NCBI RefSeq assembly: GCF_001679785.1
Contig: NZ_CP016292.1
Coordinates: forward strand, 1 to 64,000
DNA from: Rhizobium leguminosarum
GTDB lineage: Bacteria; Pseudomonadota; Alphaproteobacteria; Rhizobiales; Rhizobiaceae
Length of the DNA: 64,000 nucleotides
Direction: 5' to 3'
Made by a program: the position numbers and the translations under genes
The notes under the pieces: model-generated
The model's database searches: none
The model's input: only the letters and a program-made list of their open reading frames with translations
Told to the model about the DNA's origin: nothing
Part shown: piece by piece, positions 27,587 to 36,602 of the stretch
How the letters are laid out: each line of letters begins with the position of its first letter
Position numbering within the stretch: the stretch's first letter is position 1

Positions 27587-27902
27587 GGATCGACAGATCG
27601 CTATTGCCGATCGAACTTCCGGACAATGGCGACCCGGAGACGGCATTGCCATTCACTTGCTGCATGCCGCCGAGATCGTTCTTCGTCGCAACGCTATTCG
27701 TCATGCCGCGTGACGGCGCGACCGTCGCTTGGCGAAAGGTGCGAGCGCGCTGCATGCAAACGGCGGTTTTTTGTTCCTTGACGGTCCTCGCCGCATCGTT
27801 GACCGGCACCTCAGCCAGCGCCGGAAAAGCAAAACAAGCGGCTGAGAGCAATGCCATACATATGGAGAAGTGTGCTCGCCGCTTCATCGTTGCTTCTGTC
27901 AT
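27587..27902 (-). pseudogene. VirB5-like minor pilus protein, truncated by IS6 element
   Basis: Overlaps the virB4 stop as ATGA. The N-terminus is a signal peptide (MKRRAHFSICMALLSAACFAFPALA), followed by VNDAARTVKEQKTAVCMQRARTFRQ and a Gly/Ser-rich stretch. The frame runs into the IS6 element after about 105 codons; VirB5 proteins are usually 210-240 aa. The VirB5 label rests on position after virB4, the signal peptide and the general look, not on a firm motif. Confidence 0.6.
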
Positions 27903-30334
27903 GAACGAGACTCCGTTGGCACGGCCGGCTCTTGGCTCCAGCCGCAGAAGGAAGCAAGCCAGTTTTCCGGGGCATCGCCATAGCGCCGACGCAGGTGCTC
28001 ACATTCGGCCACCGTTTCGGCTCGGCCGGATAGGACCTTGATGAACTCGGGCAATGCCGACAGATCCAAACGCGCAATCACGCTGTCGTGGTCATGTTTG
28101 ACCAGGAATTGACGGCTTGTCGAAGAGGTCGATTTGACCCATTCGAATTCAATTTCTGAAAGCCCAAAGCCTCTGACATAGCTGTCCCGATCGGCTTTCG
28201 GGTTGGGAAAGAAGATGTTCGTCGGGCTTTGCTCAAGAAGTGTATGGGCGATCCGCGATGTCGTGATGTCACGAGCCGATTGCGTGCCAATTCCGACGAT
28301 GCCGTTCTTCTTACGGATGGTTTTCAGCTGGTCGTTGATAAAGGCGCCGGCCTTGTCGTCACCCAAGAGCTTCCAGCCCTCGTCGACGAACAGCATCATC
28401 GGGCGCTCGCCATCCAGCATCTGGCCGATCCGGAAGAAGATGTAGCCGAGCGCCGCGGTGCGAATCTCAGGGTCGTCGAGGACTGCGGTCAGATCGAAGC
28501 CGAAGACGCCTCGATCCGCATCCCAAAGATCGATGGGATTGTTGAACAGCCATCCGCGGGTGTCGCACCAGGCTTCAAAACGCGATGCCAGATCGTCGCG
28601 CCCGGCGGCCTCGCCACCCCGCAACAAGTGGATGACGTCTGAGAACAGCCGCTCGCGGATCGGTACATTGAAGATATGCTCGACGGCGCGGGCCAGGATT
28701 TTCTCTTGCTCGGGACCAAGCTTTTCGGTCTCGTCCTTCGGGCGAACCAAATAGCTCAAGAGATCATAGACGAATGTCCTGTTGTCAGGACTGTCTTCGA
28801 GCTGCAGCGGATTGAAACCAGTTGGAATACCCGGCTGCAGCACTTCGTACTGACCGCCGCAGGCACGAATAAAAATCTCGCCGCCACGGTCCTTGTCGAA
28901 GAAAGCGCAGCGCGGCTGCGGTCTCGCGCGCATCGCCTGCGACAATAGAAACAGCAGCGCCACCGTCTTGCCCGAACCCGTCGGACCGGTGACGATGAAG
29001 TTGCCGACTTCGCCCTTATGGAAGTTGAAGAAATACGGCGTCATCGACGTTGTCTGCAGCAACGACACTGCCGGTCCCCAGTGATTGCCGCTGGGCTTGC
29101 CGAGCGCGAAATTATGATAGGACGCCAGACCGCAGAAGTTCCGTGACGAGATCAGCGCGCGCCTGGCGATATAGGAAAAGTTGCCCGGGAGCTGGGCGTA
29201 AAAGACCGGTTCGGCATTCAGATCCTCGCGCACCACCACCATGCCGGAATTCTGCAGCTCCTTGGTAATTGCCTGGGAGCTGAACTCAGCCTCCTTGATC
29301 GAATGCCCAAGCGCCATGACCGACAGATGGTGATAGCCCATGACAGCGCGGCCATTGACAAGTTCATCCCTGGCAATCGAGATTGCGCTTTCAAGGCTGG
29401 TGCCGCGTTCGTCCGACACGCTGATCTGACGTTCGATCCGATCCATCTCGGAAAGGATTGGCGCACGATCCTGCAGGGCAAAACTCTGCGATAGGATGAA
29501 CTCACCGGGGACTTTTAACAGCCCGTCGATCATGCCGGCTGCCGTATAAGGCGGGTATTCGCGGATCGACAGCATCGCGCCGAACCGGGTCTCGATGTCG
29601 CTACCTCCGCGCATTTCGAACAGACGCCGCCCGAATGTTATCCGGCGTGTCGGCAGATATCCGTCGAGCGGCATGCGCGGCAGTGCCATGTTGACGGATT
29701 GGCCGCCATTCAAAAGCATGGCCAGGAACTCAAGCGGTTCAGAGGCGACGCTTCGCTCCCGAAGCACCGCTTTCAGGCTCCGGGCGCCATAGTGTTCCAT
29801 TCCCTTGACGATGTTGGCGACGTGCTGGCGCAGTTCCTGCCGCGCCTCGCGATCCAGCGCCCGCTCCGACACACCGGCCGCCTTGCGGAAGCGGGACAAT
29901 AGCCCATCCGCCAGTCCGACCTTGCCCTGGAAGCCGCGTCGGATGATCGTCAGGTAAAGTTCGTTGGTGTACATGCGGCTGTTGCCGAGGCTCAGCATAT
30001 AGCGCTCGTCGAGATCCCTGCAGAACGGAATATCGAACGCGCCGCCGATATCAGGCGGTATCCGGCGTCGGACAATGTGGGAGTAAATTGCAAACCGGCT
30101 ATCGGCGAGTGCTCGAACCAAGGTATTGCGCGCCGTCGCCTCGACATCGATGATCCGTTGATCGGCGGTCTGGTGACAAAAACCATCGACCTTGATTATC
30201 GTCAGCAGCATCCCGTCCTTGGTCCGCAGCGTTTCCTCGTCGACATGCCTGAGATAGGGAACATGGGCCGAGATCGGCTGTTCGCGGCCAATCTCGGCGC
30301 CAAATCGAAAATCCCTACGAACTGCCTTTTGCAT
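27899..30334 (-). CDS. virB4: Type IV secretion ATPase VirB4
   Basis: 811 aa from ATG 30334, behind AAGGGAACGGCG. The N-terminal CagE/TrbE/VirB domain is followed by an ATPase domain with Walker A (IVTGPTGSGKTVALLFLL) and Walker B (MMLFVDEGWKLLGDD), and the KKNGIVGIGTQSARD motif. VirB4 powers pilus biogenesis and substrate transfer at the inner membrane. It is the third of four coupled genes after virB1-virB2-virB3 (virB2/virB3 share ATGA). Intact, but the downstream virB genes are missing in this window. Confidence 0.96.
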   Translation of the reverse strand: MQKAVRRDFRFGAEIGREQPISAHVPYLRHVDEETLRTKDGMLLTIIKVDGFCHQTADQRIIDVEATARNTLVRALADSRFAIYSHIVRRRIPPDIGGAFDIPFCRDLDERYMLSLGNSRMYTNELYLTIIRRGFQGKVGLADGLLSRFRKAAGVSERALDREARQELRQHVANIVKGMEHYGARSLKAVLRERSVASEPLEFLAMLLNGGQSVNMALPRMPLDGYLPTRRITFGRRLFEMRGGSDIETRFGAMLSIREYPPYTAAGMIDGLLKVPGEFILSQSFALQDRAPILSEMDRIERQISVSDERGTSLESAISIARDELVNGRAVMGYHHLSVMALGHSIKEAEFSSQAITKELQNSGMVVVREDLNAEPVFYAQLPGNFSYIARRALISSRNFCGLASYHNFALGKPSGNHWGPAVSLLQTTSMTPYFFNFHKGEVGNFIVTGPTGSGKTVALLFLLSQAMRARPQPRCAFFDKDRGGEIFIRACGGQYEVLQPGIPTGFNPLQLEDSPDNRTFVYDLLSYLVRPKDETEKLGPEQEKILARAVEHIFNVPIRERLFSDVIHLLRGGEAAGRDDLASRFEAWCDTRGWLFNNPIDLWDADRGVFGFDLTAVLDDPEIRTAALGYIFFRIGQMLDGERPMMLFVDEGWKLLGDDKAGAFINDQLKTIRKKNGIVGIGTQSARDITTSRIAHTLLEQSPTNIFFPNPKADRDSYVRGFGLSEIEFEWVKSTSSTSRQFLVKHDHDSVIARLDLSALPEFIKVLSGRAETVAECEHLRRRYGDAPENWLASFCGWSQEPAVPTESRS

Positions 30335-30360
30335 CGCCGTTCCCTTACAGTGCACAAGCG

Positions 30361-30657
30361 TTATGGTTCATAGGAATTGCCGCCCCAGAAATGACGGTTC
30401 TTCGTCCAGGGGCATTTGGCGATCCGCACCCGAATGACGTTCGCCAGGTGCGGATCGCGCACCGTGATGACGTAAGCCGCGGCATGCAGGGGCAGGAAGA
30501 GGAGAAACATTGCGAGGTTCTTCGTGTTGAGGAACGTCATGACGACGATCATCAACTCGCCGACGAAGAGACCAATCGGCACTCCCCAGAACATTCTCGG
30601 TCGGGTGAGACCGAGAACAAGGGGTGCCACTTCCGCCTTGACTTGGGCCTCGCTCAT
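30361..30657 (-). CDS. virB3: Type IV secretion protein VirB3
   Basis: 98 aa. The ATG overlaps the virB2 stop (ATGA). The family pattern is visible: PLVLGLTRPRMFWGVPIGLF near the N-terminus, a membrane hairpin (LMIVVMTFLNTKNLAMFLLF) and the conserved ending of short VirB3 proteins (RHFWGGNSYEP). It associates with VirB4 in the inner membrane. Confidence 0.93.
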   Translation of the reverse strand: MSEAQVKAEVAPLVLGLTRPRMFWGVPIGLFVGELMIVVMTFLNTKNLAMFLLFLPLHAAAYVITVRDPHLANVIRVRIAKCPWTKNRHFWGGNSYEP

Positions 30658-31010
30658 CAGCCGCCCAATCCAGAAGACATGGACTGCACCAGTTGTGAGC
30701 CGCCAAAGATGAAGGCGATGCCAACGATGATGGAGAAGCACCAGCTCCACGGGATACGGCTTGTCAGCGCCATATATCCCACCGCCGCGCATGCGATGGT
30801 CGCCGCTGTCGTCGCAAACGTTCCAGTCATGAAGTTGAGGAGCGTCGTGAAGACGGAATTGATCGGCTGGAAAATATCGCCGGCGGCATAAGCCATATCG
30901 ACATTGCCGATCACGACAGCAATGACAATCCCGGCCATTGCGACAACGTTGGCGTTGATCGGCCGCAAAGGGATTGCGGATCGAACGAGATCATACAATT
31001 TTGCCTTCAT
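30657..31010 (-). CDS. virB2: VirB2-type pilin
   Basis: 117 aa. A long N-terminal segment ends in DMAYAAGDIF, a plausible signal-peptidase site. Two hydrophobic helices follow (TTAATIACAAVGYMALTSRI, CFSIIVGIAFIFGGSQLVQS) with the short polar turn between them that is typical of VirB2. It is the major subunit of the conjugative pilus. Confidence 0.9.
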   Translation of the reverse strand: MKAKLYDLVRSAIPLRPINANVVAMAGIVIAVVIGNVDMAYAAGDIFQPINSVFTTLLNFMTGTFATTAATIACAAVGYMALTSRIPWSWCFSIIVGIAFIFGGSQLVQSMSSGLGG

Positions 31011-31028
31011 TGGGGGCTCCTTCCTAGG

Positions 31029-31733
31029 CTATTGCACATAGAGAACCGAGCCGTCGATCCAGTCGCTATGGCGGCTTTGCGTTGTGGTGCGATTGATCGG
31101 AAGCGGCTCGTCGGATGATGGCATCGACGCCAGCAGATCGACACCTGAAGCGGTACTGCCTGTGCCCGGGCCAGCCGCCCGGCCAGTCTTGTTCCCTGAT
31201 GCAAAGACCTTGTCGAGCCCGAAGTAGGCGTTGGTCACCAGCGCCGTGTAGGAAACGGTTTCGCCGATCGAGGGTATGCCGCGGGCGGTGATGATGCGGT
31301 TCTCGCCAGCATTGTAGGCGGCAATCACCAGCATGATGTTGCCGCCAAACATCGCCGTCAGATCCTTCAAATAGCTGACACCCCCGCGGATGTTCTGTCT
31401 AGCGTCGCAGATGTCCGTAACGCCGTACCTGACAGCCGTAGTGGGCATCAGCTGCATCGGGCCGCGCGCGCCTGTCTTCGAATTGACCCGCTGCCCAAAG
31501 CGGGACTCCTGGCCGGCAATCGCAAGGACAAGCTTTTCGTCGAACTGCTGTCGTGTCGCCTCTTTCAGGATCAGCCGCTTGATCTCATCAGGCGGCGTGG
31601 CGCCGTCGATGCAGGTGGCGGAGCCGACTTCAATTTTCGGTTCCGCCATCACAAACGACGGGACGGCTAATCCCAGGCAGGATTGGCTGAGGACTAACAG
31701 GATCGACATCGTCTTCATCGACTTGATCGCCAT
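31029..31733 (-). CDS. virB1: VirB1-type lytic transglycosylase
   Basis: 234 aa from ATG 31733 (MAIKSMKTMSILLVLSQSCL), a signal peptide; the longer reading from 31829 lacks one. SLT domain: VLAIAGQESRFGQRVNSKTG (catalytic Glu), ARGPMQLMPTTAVRYGV, NIRGGVSYLKDL and IAAYNAGENRI. It opens the peptidoglycan for assembly of the secretion channel. First gene of the leftward operon; a divergent operon begins 77 bp away. Confidence 0.93.
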   Translation of the reverse strand: MAIKSMKTMSILLVLSQSCLGLAVPSFVMAEPKIEVGSATCIDGATPPDEIKRLILKEATRQQFDEKLVLAIAGQESRFGQRVNSKTGARGPMQLMPTTAVRYGVTDICDARQNIRGGVSYLKDLTAMFGGNIMLVIAAYNAGENRIITARGIPSIGETVSYTALVTNAYFGLDKVFASGNKTGRAAGPGTGSTASGVDLLASMPSSDEPLPINRTTTQSRHSDWIDGSVLYVQ

Positions 31734-31810
31734 GGTTGCTCCATTTTGCTTGCATATATTTATATAACGAAGCACAATGTCAACGGAGTTAAGATGGTGA
31801 GATAAAAAAT

Positions 31811-32293
31811 ATGCCGTCATTTCGATCAATCGCTCGCACAGGTTTGAGCGCGCTGCTCTTCCTCATGGGCGGCGTTCAGGTTGCGTCGGCCGACGATGCT
31901 GAATGGGGTTGCCAGGTCCTGCTTTGCGCAGCCTCTCAGAGCCCAAGCTGGCATGGGGTGCCGTATTGCGTGCCGCCAATGACAAAGCTGATCGCGGCAA
32001 TGAAGCTGCCGGGCTTTACCTGGCCGATTTGTCCAGGTGCCGGAACCGGAGCCCCGGGTTTTCAACAATATGATGATTGTCCAACCGGCTATTCGATTGC
32101 TGAAGATGAGTCAGGCCACGGAGGAAGCACGCAAACCTCGTGCGTCAAATATGCCGATGGCTCCGGCGGACATGGCAACAATAGGGTCGAGGTCGACCGC
32201 ATACCGCGTCCCATGAAACAAGCGCCGTACTACTTCGACATCAGCGGCTCGGACGGCGCAAAGTCGAGATTCTGGTTCGACTTGCATCTCTAG
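31811..32293 (+). CDS. TrbM-like exported protein
   Basis: 160 aa. Signal peptide to VQVASADD, then WGCQVLLCAASQSPSWHGVP and YCVPPMTKLIAAMKLPGFTW with a C-x(4)-C...C pattern as in the TrbM/KikA family of plasmid transfer proteins. A second cysteine pair follows (ICPGAGTG, DDCPTGY, TSCVKYADG). TrbM proteins are periplasmic factors of conjugation with no defined biochemistry. First gene of a rightward run divergent from virB1. Family call by motif memory; moderate confidence. Confidence 0.65.
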   Translation: MPSFRSIARTGLSALLFLMGGVQVASADDAEWGCQVLLCAASQSPSWHGVPYCVPPMTKLIAAMKLPGFTWPICPGAGTGAPGFQQYDDCPTGYSIAEDESGHGGSTQTSCVKYADGSGGHGNNRVEVDRIPRPMKQAPYYFDISGSDGAKSRFWFDLHL

Positions 32294-32336
32294 CCAATGC
32301 CCTCACGTCACTGGAGCCAGAAAGGAACAGCCCATC

Positions 32337-32798
32337 ATGGCACAACAGGAACCGCGGCTATTCTTTGTAGCCGATCTCAGCGCAAATGCGGGAGCATTTG
32401 ACGCGGGGGTAAGGACCGTACTTCCCATCGCCGTCGGCTTGGTGTTCACCGACGCGCTGCTAGGGTTCGCTCTTTCCGTCCAAGCAAATGCTGTCCTTGC
32501 TCACCCGCGGGACAGTCTCGGTTACACAGCCTTGATCCTTGCCCTCTACGCGATCGTGATCGGGCTCAACTTCTGCGCCGTTTGCACCTTTGGGATCGGG
32601 CTCCTCTACGCTGCATTTGTCACGTTGCGCACCGCATTCGGCCTGTCATTGTTCCTGCTGAAACAGCCGGTCCGACTGGTGTTGATCGGTTATTTCGCGG
32701 TGGTCGCCGTAATTATCGCTGGCCGTCGCGCTGTTGTGCTCGCCGTAACCGGCTATCGTTCCGCCTTCAGGCTTCTTTCCCATAGCTTGTCACGGTAG
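32337..32798 (+). CDS. Small integral membrane protein of the transfer region
   Basis: 153 aa behind AGAAAGGAACAGCCATC. Three to four hydrophobic segments: TVLPIAVGLVFTDALLGFAL, YTALILALYAIVIGLNFCAV, CTFGIGLLYAAFVTLRTAFG and LVLIGYFAVVAVIIAGRRAV. No family recognised. Its place in the run suggests a membrane partner of the exported proteins around it. Confidence 0.7.
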   Translation: MAQQEPRLFFVADLSANAGAFDAGVRTVLPIAVGLVFTDALLGFALSVQANAVLAHPRDSLGYTALILALYAIVIGLNFCAVCTFGIGLLYAAFVTLRTAFGLSLFLLKQPVRLVLIGYFAVVAVIIAGRRAVVLAVTGYRSAFRLLSHSLSR

Positions 32799-32805
32799 GT
32801 CACCG

Positions 32806-33255
32806 ATGAGAAAACTCACTTACACAATTCTGGCGGCAGCATTGCTGTGCACCGGCAGTCAGGCTCCGGCATTCGCGCAGGAGGGGTACAAGCTCACACC
32901 TGTCCTGACCTATAAGAACATCAGTCATGATCCAGAAGGACTGTGGGACGACAGTGATCTCACCGAATTCGGACACCCACGTCACCTGCCCAGCATCTAC
33001 ATCGGCCGCACTACGACGCCAAAGGGGGAGTGGATCGTATCGCAGTTGGACAATGCCTGCTCTATGCAGGGCGATTGTCAGTTTGTCTTGGCGCTCAAAA
33101 AGCCGGATGGCTCAGTCAAGGTCGTTGCATCCGGAAACGGACTGCTTGGCCATCCGGTCACTTTGTCGCTCAATTACCGCAAGGTCTTTACCGAGGAGAT
33201 CAACGACAGCGCCCAGCCATTCGTCGGCTCATACGATGTCGAGGAATTCAAATGA
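32806..33255 (+). CDS. Exported hypothetical protein
   Basis: 149 aa with a clear signal peptide (MRKLTYTILAAALLCTGSQ, cleavage near PAFAQEG). The mature part has a cysteine pair (NACSMQGDCQFVLALKKPDG) and beta-rich character. Not recognised. Its stop overlaps the next start as ATGA (33252-33255), so the two are translated together. Confidence 0.75.
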   Translation: MRKLTYTILAAALLCTGSQAPAFAQEGYKLTPVLTYKNISHDPEGLWDDSDLTEFGHPRHLPSIYIGRTTTPKGEWIVSQLDNACSMQGDCQFVLALKKPDGSVKVVASGNGLLGHPVTLSLNYRKVFTEEINDSAQPFVGSYDVEEFK

Positions 33256-33938
33256 CGACGGCCGCCATCGCTTTCCGCAACTTGCATCGTCCGGCGCCGG
33301 TCTGGCGACCCAACTATAAGGACCTCTTCGCCCAGATCGGCATTGCGCTCGGGATGATCGCCACCTTCGGTTTTGCCGGCGAAAGCGCCGTCAGTCTTCT
33401 AAATGCCGGAATGCCGGCTGACTGCGCCGAATATGCCGCCAATGTCAGCCACAGTGAAGGTAACTTCAGCAGCATATCTCCCTCTGTCAACGGTACGCGA
33501 TGCTATGGGGCGTTTCAGTTCTGCGACAGCGGGACTCTTCAGCAGTATTGGACCGGCAGTCGGGCCGACTTTTTGGCGAATCCCTCAGCGCAAGTTGCCG
33601 CCTGGCAACAATATGAACAAGACCAATGGTCTCCTGCACAGACGAATGGTTTAACAAATCTGGTCGGTCAACAGGTCTGCTATCAGGGGACTTGCGCGAC
33701 CATCACCGAGTCCTCTATTCTCAAGGCATGTCAGTTCGGGTGTGCAGGCAAAAAGTCAAAGCTATACAACCTGGCCCAATCCGATCTTGACTGCAACGCT
33801 GCTGGAACCCGGGATGGCGCCGGCACCAGTGTTTGCTCCTATCTAATCTCGGGCGCTGGTTACAATGTCGGCTGCATCACCAACTCGAATGATGGCGTCG
33901 ATTGCAGCGCCGAGACCACGGGCGAGGCACCAAAATGA
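33252..33938 (+). CDS. Exported lysozyme-like protein
   Basis: 228 aa. An N-terminal membrane segment (IGIALGMIATFGFAGESAV) is followed by CAEYAANVSHSEGNFSSISP and NGTRCYGAFQFCDSGTLQQY, which has the Glu and G-A-F-Q-F spacing of lysozyme-like and transglycosylase folds. Eleven cysteines suggest disulphides in the periplasm. It could be a second wall-opening enzyme for the secretion channel beside VirB1. The enzymatic assignment is inference from one motif. Confidence 0.6.
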   Translation: MTTAAIAFRNLHRPAPVWRPNYKDLFAQIGIALGMIATFGFAGESAVSLLNAGMPADCAEYAANVSHSEGNFSSISPSVNGTRCYGAFQFCDSGTLQQYWTGSRADFLANPSAQVAAWQQYEQDQWSPAQTNGLTNLVGQQVCYQGTCATITESSILKACQFGCAGKKSKLYNLAQSDLDCNAAGTRDGAGTSVCSYLISGAGYNVGCITNSNDGVDCSAETTGEAPK

Positions 33939-34534
33939 GCCCGCATGCCCTTATGGTAGTCGCCGTCCTGTTTACTGCGGTCGCTGCGATACCAATCGCG
34001 CCACAGAAGGCCTATGCCCAGACCGCGCAACAAAGCGCCCGCACGTTCACCGTCCCTCAGATCGGCTTGACCTTTCTGACCGGAGACAGCTGGCTGCAGG
34101 CGGCAAAGACCATACGACTCTATGGTGTCCAAGCCTGTCTTCGCGGGACCACCTATACGGACAAGGCTGGCAAGAGCCAAGATTGTGGCGCGGTTTCGCT
34201 TGCGATGCTTGCAGCGATTGTCCGCGACACCAGGCCAACCTGCGCACCGGTCGCGCAACTCTCCTTACGAGCATCGTCGTCAACCGGTGCTCCGACCTCG
34301 ACAATCCTTGTCATATGCTCGGCCCATGTCGGCAGCAACGTGCTCGATCTTGGAACCATCCTCATTACTCAGGGCTTTGCCTTCGCCGCCATCACCAATA
34401 CCGGACAGCCGGTCTATGCGCCCTATATTGCTGAAGAAGCCATCGCGCATAATGCCCGCGTCGGCCTCTGGGCCTTTCCGGACATGCCGCACCCCAACCA
34501 GTCACTCATCTCGCACACATCGGGGCGCCAATAA
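33935..34534 (+). CDS. Exported SNase-fold protein (degenerate active site)
   Basis: 199 aa, ATGA overlap with the gene before. Signal peptide to QKAYAQTAQQ. The order of elements follows staphylococcal-nuclease-like proteins: FLTGDSWLQAAKTIRLYGVQ, CGAVSLAMLAAIVR, LVICSAHVGSNVLDLGTILI and GFAFAAITN, then EEAIAHNARVGLWAF. The residues that bind calcium and the catalytic Arg/Glu of true nucleases are not in their usual places (GVQACLRG for GIDAPE), so catalysis is doubtful. May act as a binding or structural part of the transfer apparatus. Confidence 0.65.
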   Translation: MSPHALMVVAVLFTAVAAIPIAPQKAYAQTAQQSARTFTVPQIGLTFLTGDSWLQAAKTIRLYGVQACLRGTTYTDKAGKSQDCGAVSLAMLAAIVRDTRPTCAPVAQLSLRASSSTGAPTSTILVICSAHVGSNVLDLGTILITQGFAFAAITNTGQPVYAPYIAEEAIAHNARVGLWAFPDMPHPNQSLISHTSGRQ

Positions 34535-34579
34535 CGTCCCGTTTCTGACAGCAACGCTTTCGATGAAAGGATGACCTAA

Positions 34580-34915
34580 ATGCCGACAAGTGCATCGGAA
34601 CTGACAAACTATATCCAGATCACTCGCGAAGGCGTCACACTGAAGGGCAATATTGCATCGATCGCCTACGATTTTGACATTGTTGGCGAGGCCTACACCA
34701 GCGACAATGCCAAGGCTCCCGTCTATCGGCTCTTCGCCAAAAGCCCCCGCGGTAAACGCATCGAGATCGGTGGCATTTGGAAGAAGCAGAACCAGAACGG
34801 TGGCAAGTACCATACGCTGACGGTCAATACCGGATACGGCAAGCTCAGTGCGAACCTCGGCCGCTATCCAGGCCAGGACGATGAAGACCTCATGGCCGTC
34901 ATACCTTGGGATTGA
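34580..34915 (+). CDS. DUF736-family protein
   Basis: 111 aa behind GAAAGGATGACCTAA. Shows the DUF736 pattern: GNIASIAYDFDIV, APVYRLFAKSPRGKRIEIGG, IWKKQNQNGGKYHTLTVN and NLGRYPGQDDEDLMAVIPW. DUF736 proteins are small, cytoplasmic and very often sit in alphaproteobacterial conjugation regions. Function unknown. Confidence 0.8.
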   Translation: MPTSASELTNYIQITREGVTLKGNIASIAYDFDIVGEAYTSDNAKAPVYRLFAKSPRGKRIEIGGIWKKQNQNGGKYHTLTVNTGYGKLSANLGRYPGQDDEDLMAVIPWD

Positions 34916-34920
34916 TCGCA

Positions 34921-35409
34921 ATGCGTCAGCTCACGACCAATCTCGTCCTTGCCGGCATCCTCCTTGCAACCCTATTCTCCGTCATATCCGCAACGACGGT
35001 CGACGCGAAAACGCGCCCGGCCGCCGTTCGCCACATCGAGATCAACTCATACAGTGTTCATGCTACCTATTGTGAGAACAGCGCCTGCGAGCCGGTATCC
35101 TTGAGCATTGCAAGCGGCGACGGTTTCATCATGTACCGATGGGGCGATCATCGCGAGAAGGTTCGTCTCGCTAATATCGACGCACCATCGGTCAGTGCAA
35201 AATGCGTGCGTGAGCAGCAAAGCGCCCAATTGGCCATCGAGCGGCTGGCTCGGGTTCTGAACGGCGCAACGTTCACGATGGCTCGCCTTCATGCTGATCC
35301 TTCCGGAACCATCGCCGTTGTCTCCGTAGATCGGCACGACGTTGGCCACATCCTGTCTCGCGAGCATGTCGTCTGGCCATGGGAGCCGAGACATCGTTCG
35401 TGGTGCTAG
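34921..35409 (+). CDS. Second exported SNase-fold protein
   Basis: 162 aa. Signal peptide (MRQLTTNLVLAGILLATLFS to TTVDA). The mature part reads SGDGFIMYRWGDHREKVRLA, NIDAPSVSAKCVREQQSAQL, AIERLARVLNGATF, SVDRHDVGHILSREHVVWPW. R-L-x-N-I-D-A-P and the D-VG--LSREH-VWPW end match SNase-like proteins of plasmid transfer loci. One usual catalytic Arg is not evident. Last gene of the rightward run. Confidence 0.7.
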   Translation: MRQLTTNLVLAGILLATLFSVISATTVDAKTRPAAVRHIEINSYSVHATYCENSACEPVSLSIASGDGFIMYRWGDHREKVRLANIDAPSVSAKCVREQQSAQLAIERLARVLNGATFTMARLHADPSGTIAVVSVDRHDVGHILSREHVVWPWEPRHRSWC

Positions 35410-35728
35410 TCGCAGACGAACTTAGCCGGCACAGCCGGTCAGACGATGAAAACCCGGGATGAGAGCATATTAGCCATTCGGTCCTAATCTCCAGCACCGT
35501 TCATAGATTGCGTCACTTGACCAATATTGCTTACGTGAAGTAGTGCAAACACATGGGGAAAACCCGAATCGCTCATCGAAGGGTGTCATTCTGCCCTCCT
35601 GCCAACAACGCCTTTAAGACCAGTCGGCGTGAAAGTGTCCAAAATCTTTAACTTGGCAAGAGGAACGAATCCTGTCTACATGCTGGCAAAAATGCCAGCC
35701 GTGATCGAGTTGTTTGTGTATCGGAAAA
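35410..35728. other. Spacer after the transfer run
   Basis: About 320 bp with no gene seen. It probably holds the promoter of the gene at 35729; no boxes are clear enough to call. Confidence 0.4.
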
Positions 35729-36334
35729 ATGACGTCAAAGTATCTTGAACAACACCGGCGATGGTGGGCGCAGACGCTCGGCAGCGAGCTAGCCGAAGCT
35801 CGCGTTGTCATGCCGAAGGAACACTATGCGAAGCTCGTTCGTATTGCTACCGATCTTGAGGAACGTATTCCTATCCTGCTAGGAAAACTGATCGTCGACT
35901 ATTTCGAAGCCGTCGAAAGCGGCCAAATGGAGATCAAGCCGCCGATACCAAAAGCGACACGAAAGATGCCGGATCAGAGTCAACTTGAGCAGCTTTGTCA
36001 GCTGCTCTCCTGGTCACGCTTCCCTGATGATACAGGGGCAAGCCGTTTCCGTCAGATCGCTTTGGTAACTACTCTTGCTCATGAACACGCACAAGGCAGA
36101 AAACCAACGGCGTCAAGTGTCGGAAGGATTATCGACTCCCACGTTTCCCAGATTGATTTGATGGCGCGTGCCCTGGAAGAACGCGGTGTGATCGACCGGG
36201 TCCACACTCCCAATATTCGCCCTGGCGTATCGGGTAAGGTATTGTATCTTAATCCAGATGCCGCCAACGCTCTGAACAAGAGCCATGTTCGGGCGATTGG
36301 ATCTTCTATTGTTCCTGTCCTAGAGCCTGAATAG
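35729..36334 (+). CDS. Hypothetical protein, possible winged-helix regulator
   Basis: 201 aa from ATG 35729 (MTSKYLEQHRRWWAQTLGSE). The second half has a winged-helix look: HAQGRKPTASSVGRIIDSHV, QIDLMARALEERGVIDRVHT, then a wing-like RPGVSGKVLYLNP. No family named. It converges with the leftward 105-aa gene, overlapping its 3' end by 29 bp. Could regulate the transfer genes upstream; that is a guess from position. Confidence 0.6.
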   Translation: MTSKYLEQHRRWWAQTLGSELAEARVVMPKEHYAKLVRIATDLEERIPILLGKLIVDYFEAVESGQMEIKPPIPKATRKMPDQSQLEQLCQLLSWSRFPDDTGASRFRQIALVTTLAHEHAQGRKPTASSVGRIIDSHVSQIDLMARALEERGVIDRVHTPNIRPGVSGKVLYLNPDAANALNKSHVRAIGSSIVPVLEPE

Positions 36335-36515
36335 CCTCTAACGCCTTTCCCACATCTTCGCGATAAGGCACGCCGCCTTCTTTATGCCGCTGCAGAAGAG
36401 CATTCTTCACAATCTCGCGGTCAGCCAGGTTCCGGGCGGAATTTCTGCTCATCGAAAAGCTGTGAAACACCAACCTGCGTAAAGCGACAGCCGTCTCGCC
36501 CTCTTTAAAAAGCCA

Positions 36516-36523
36516 GAACAACG
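36516..36523. repeat. 8-bp target duplication of IS66, left copy
   Basis: GAACAACG, repeated exactly at 39085-39092. Confidence 0.95.
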
Positions 36524-36602
36524 GTAAGCGCACAATTCCCCGCACCTGTTCACTGAACGGCGAATGAGGGAGTCTGTGTCCACAAGGGAGACTGTGGACA
36601 CA

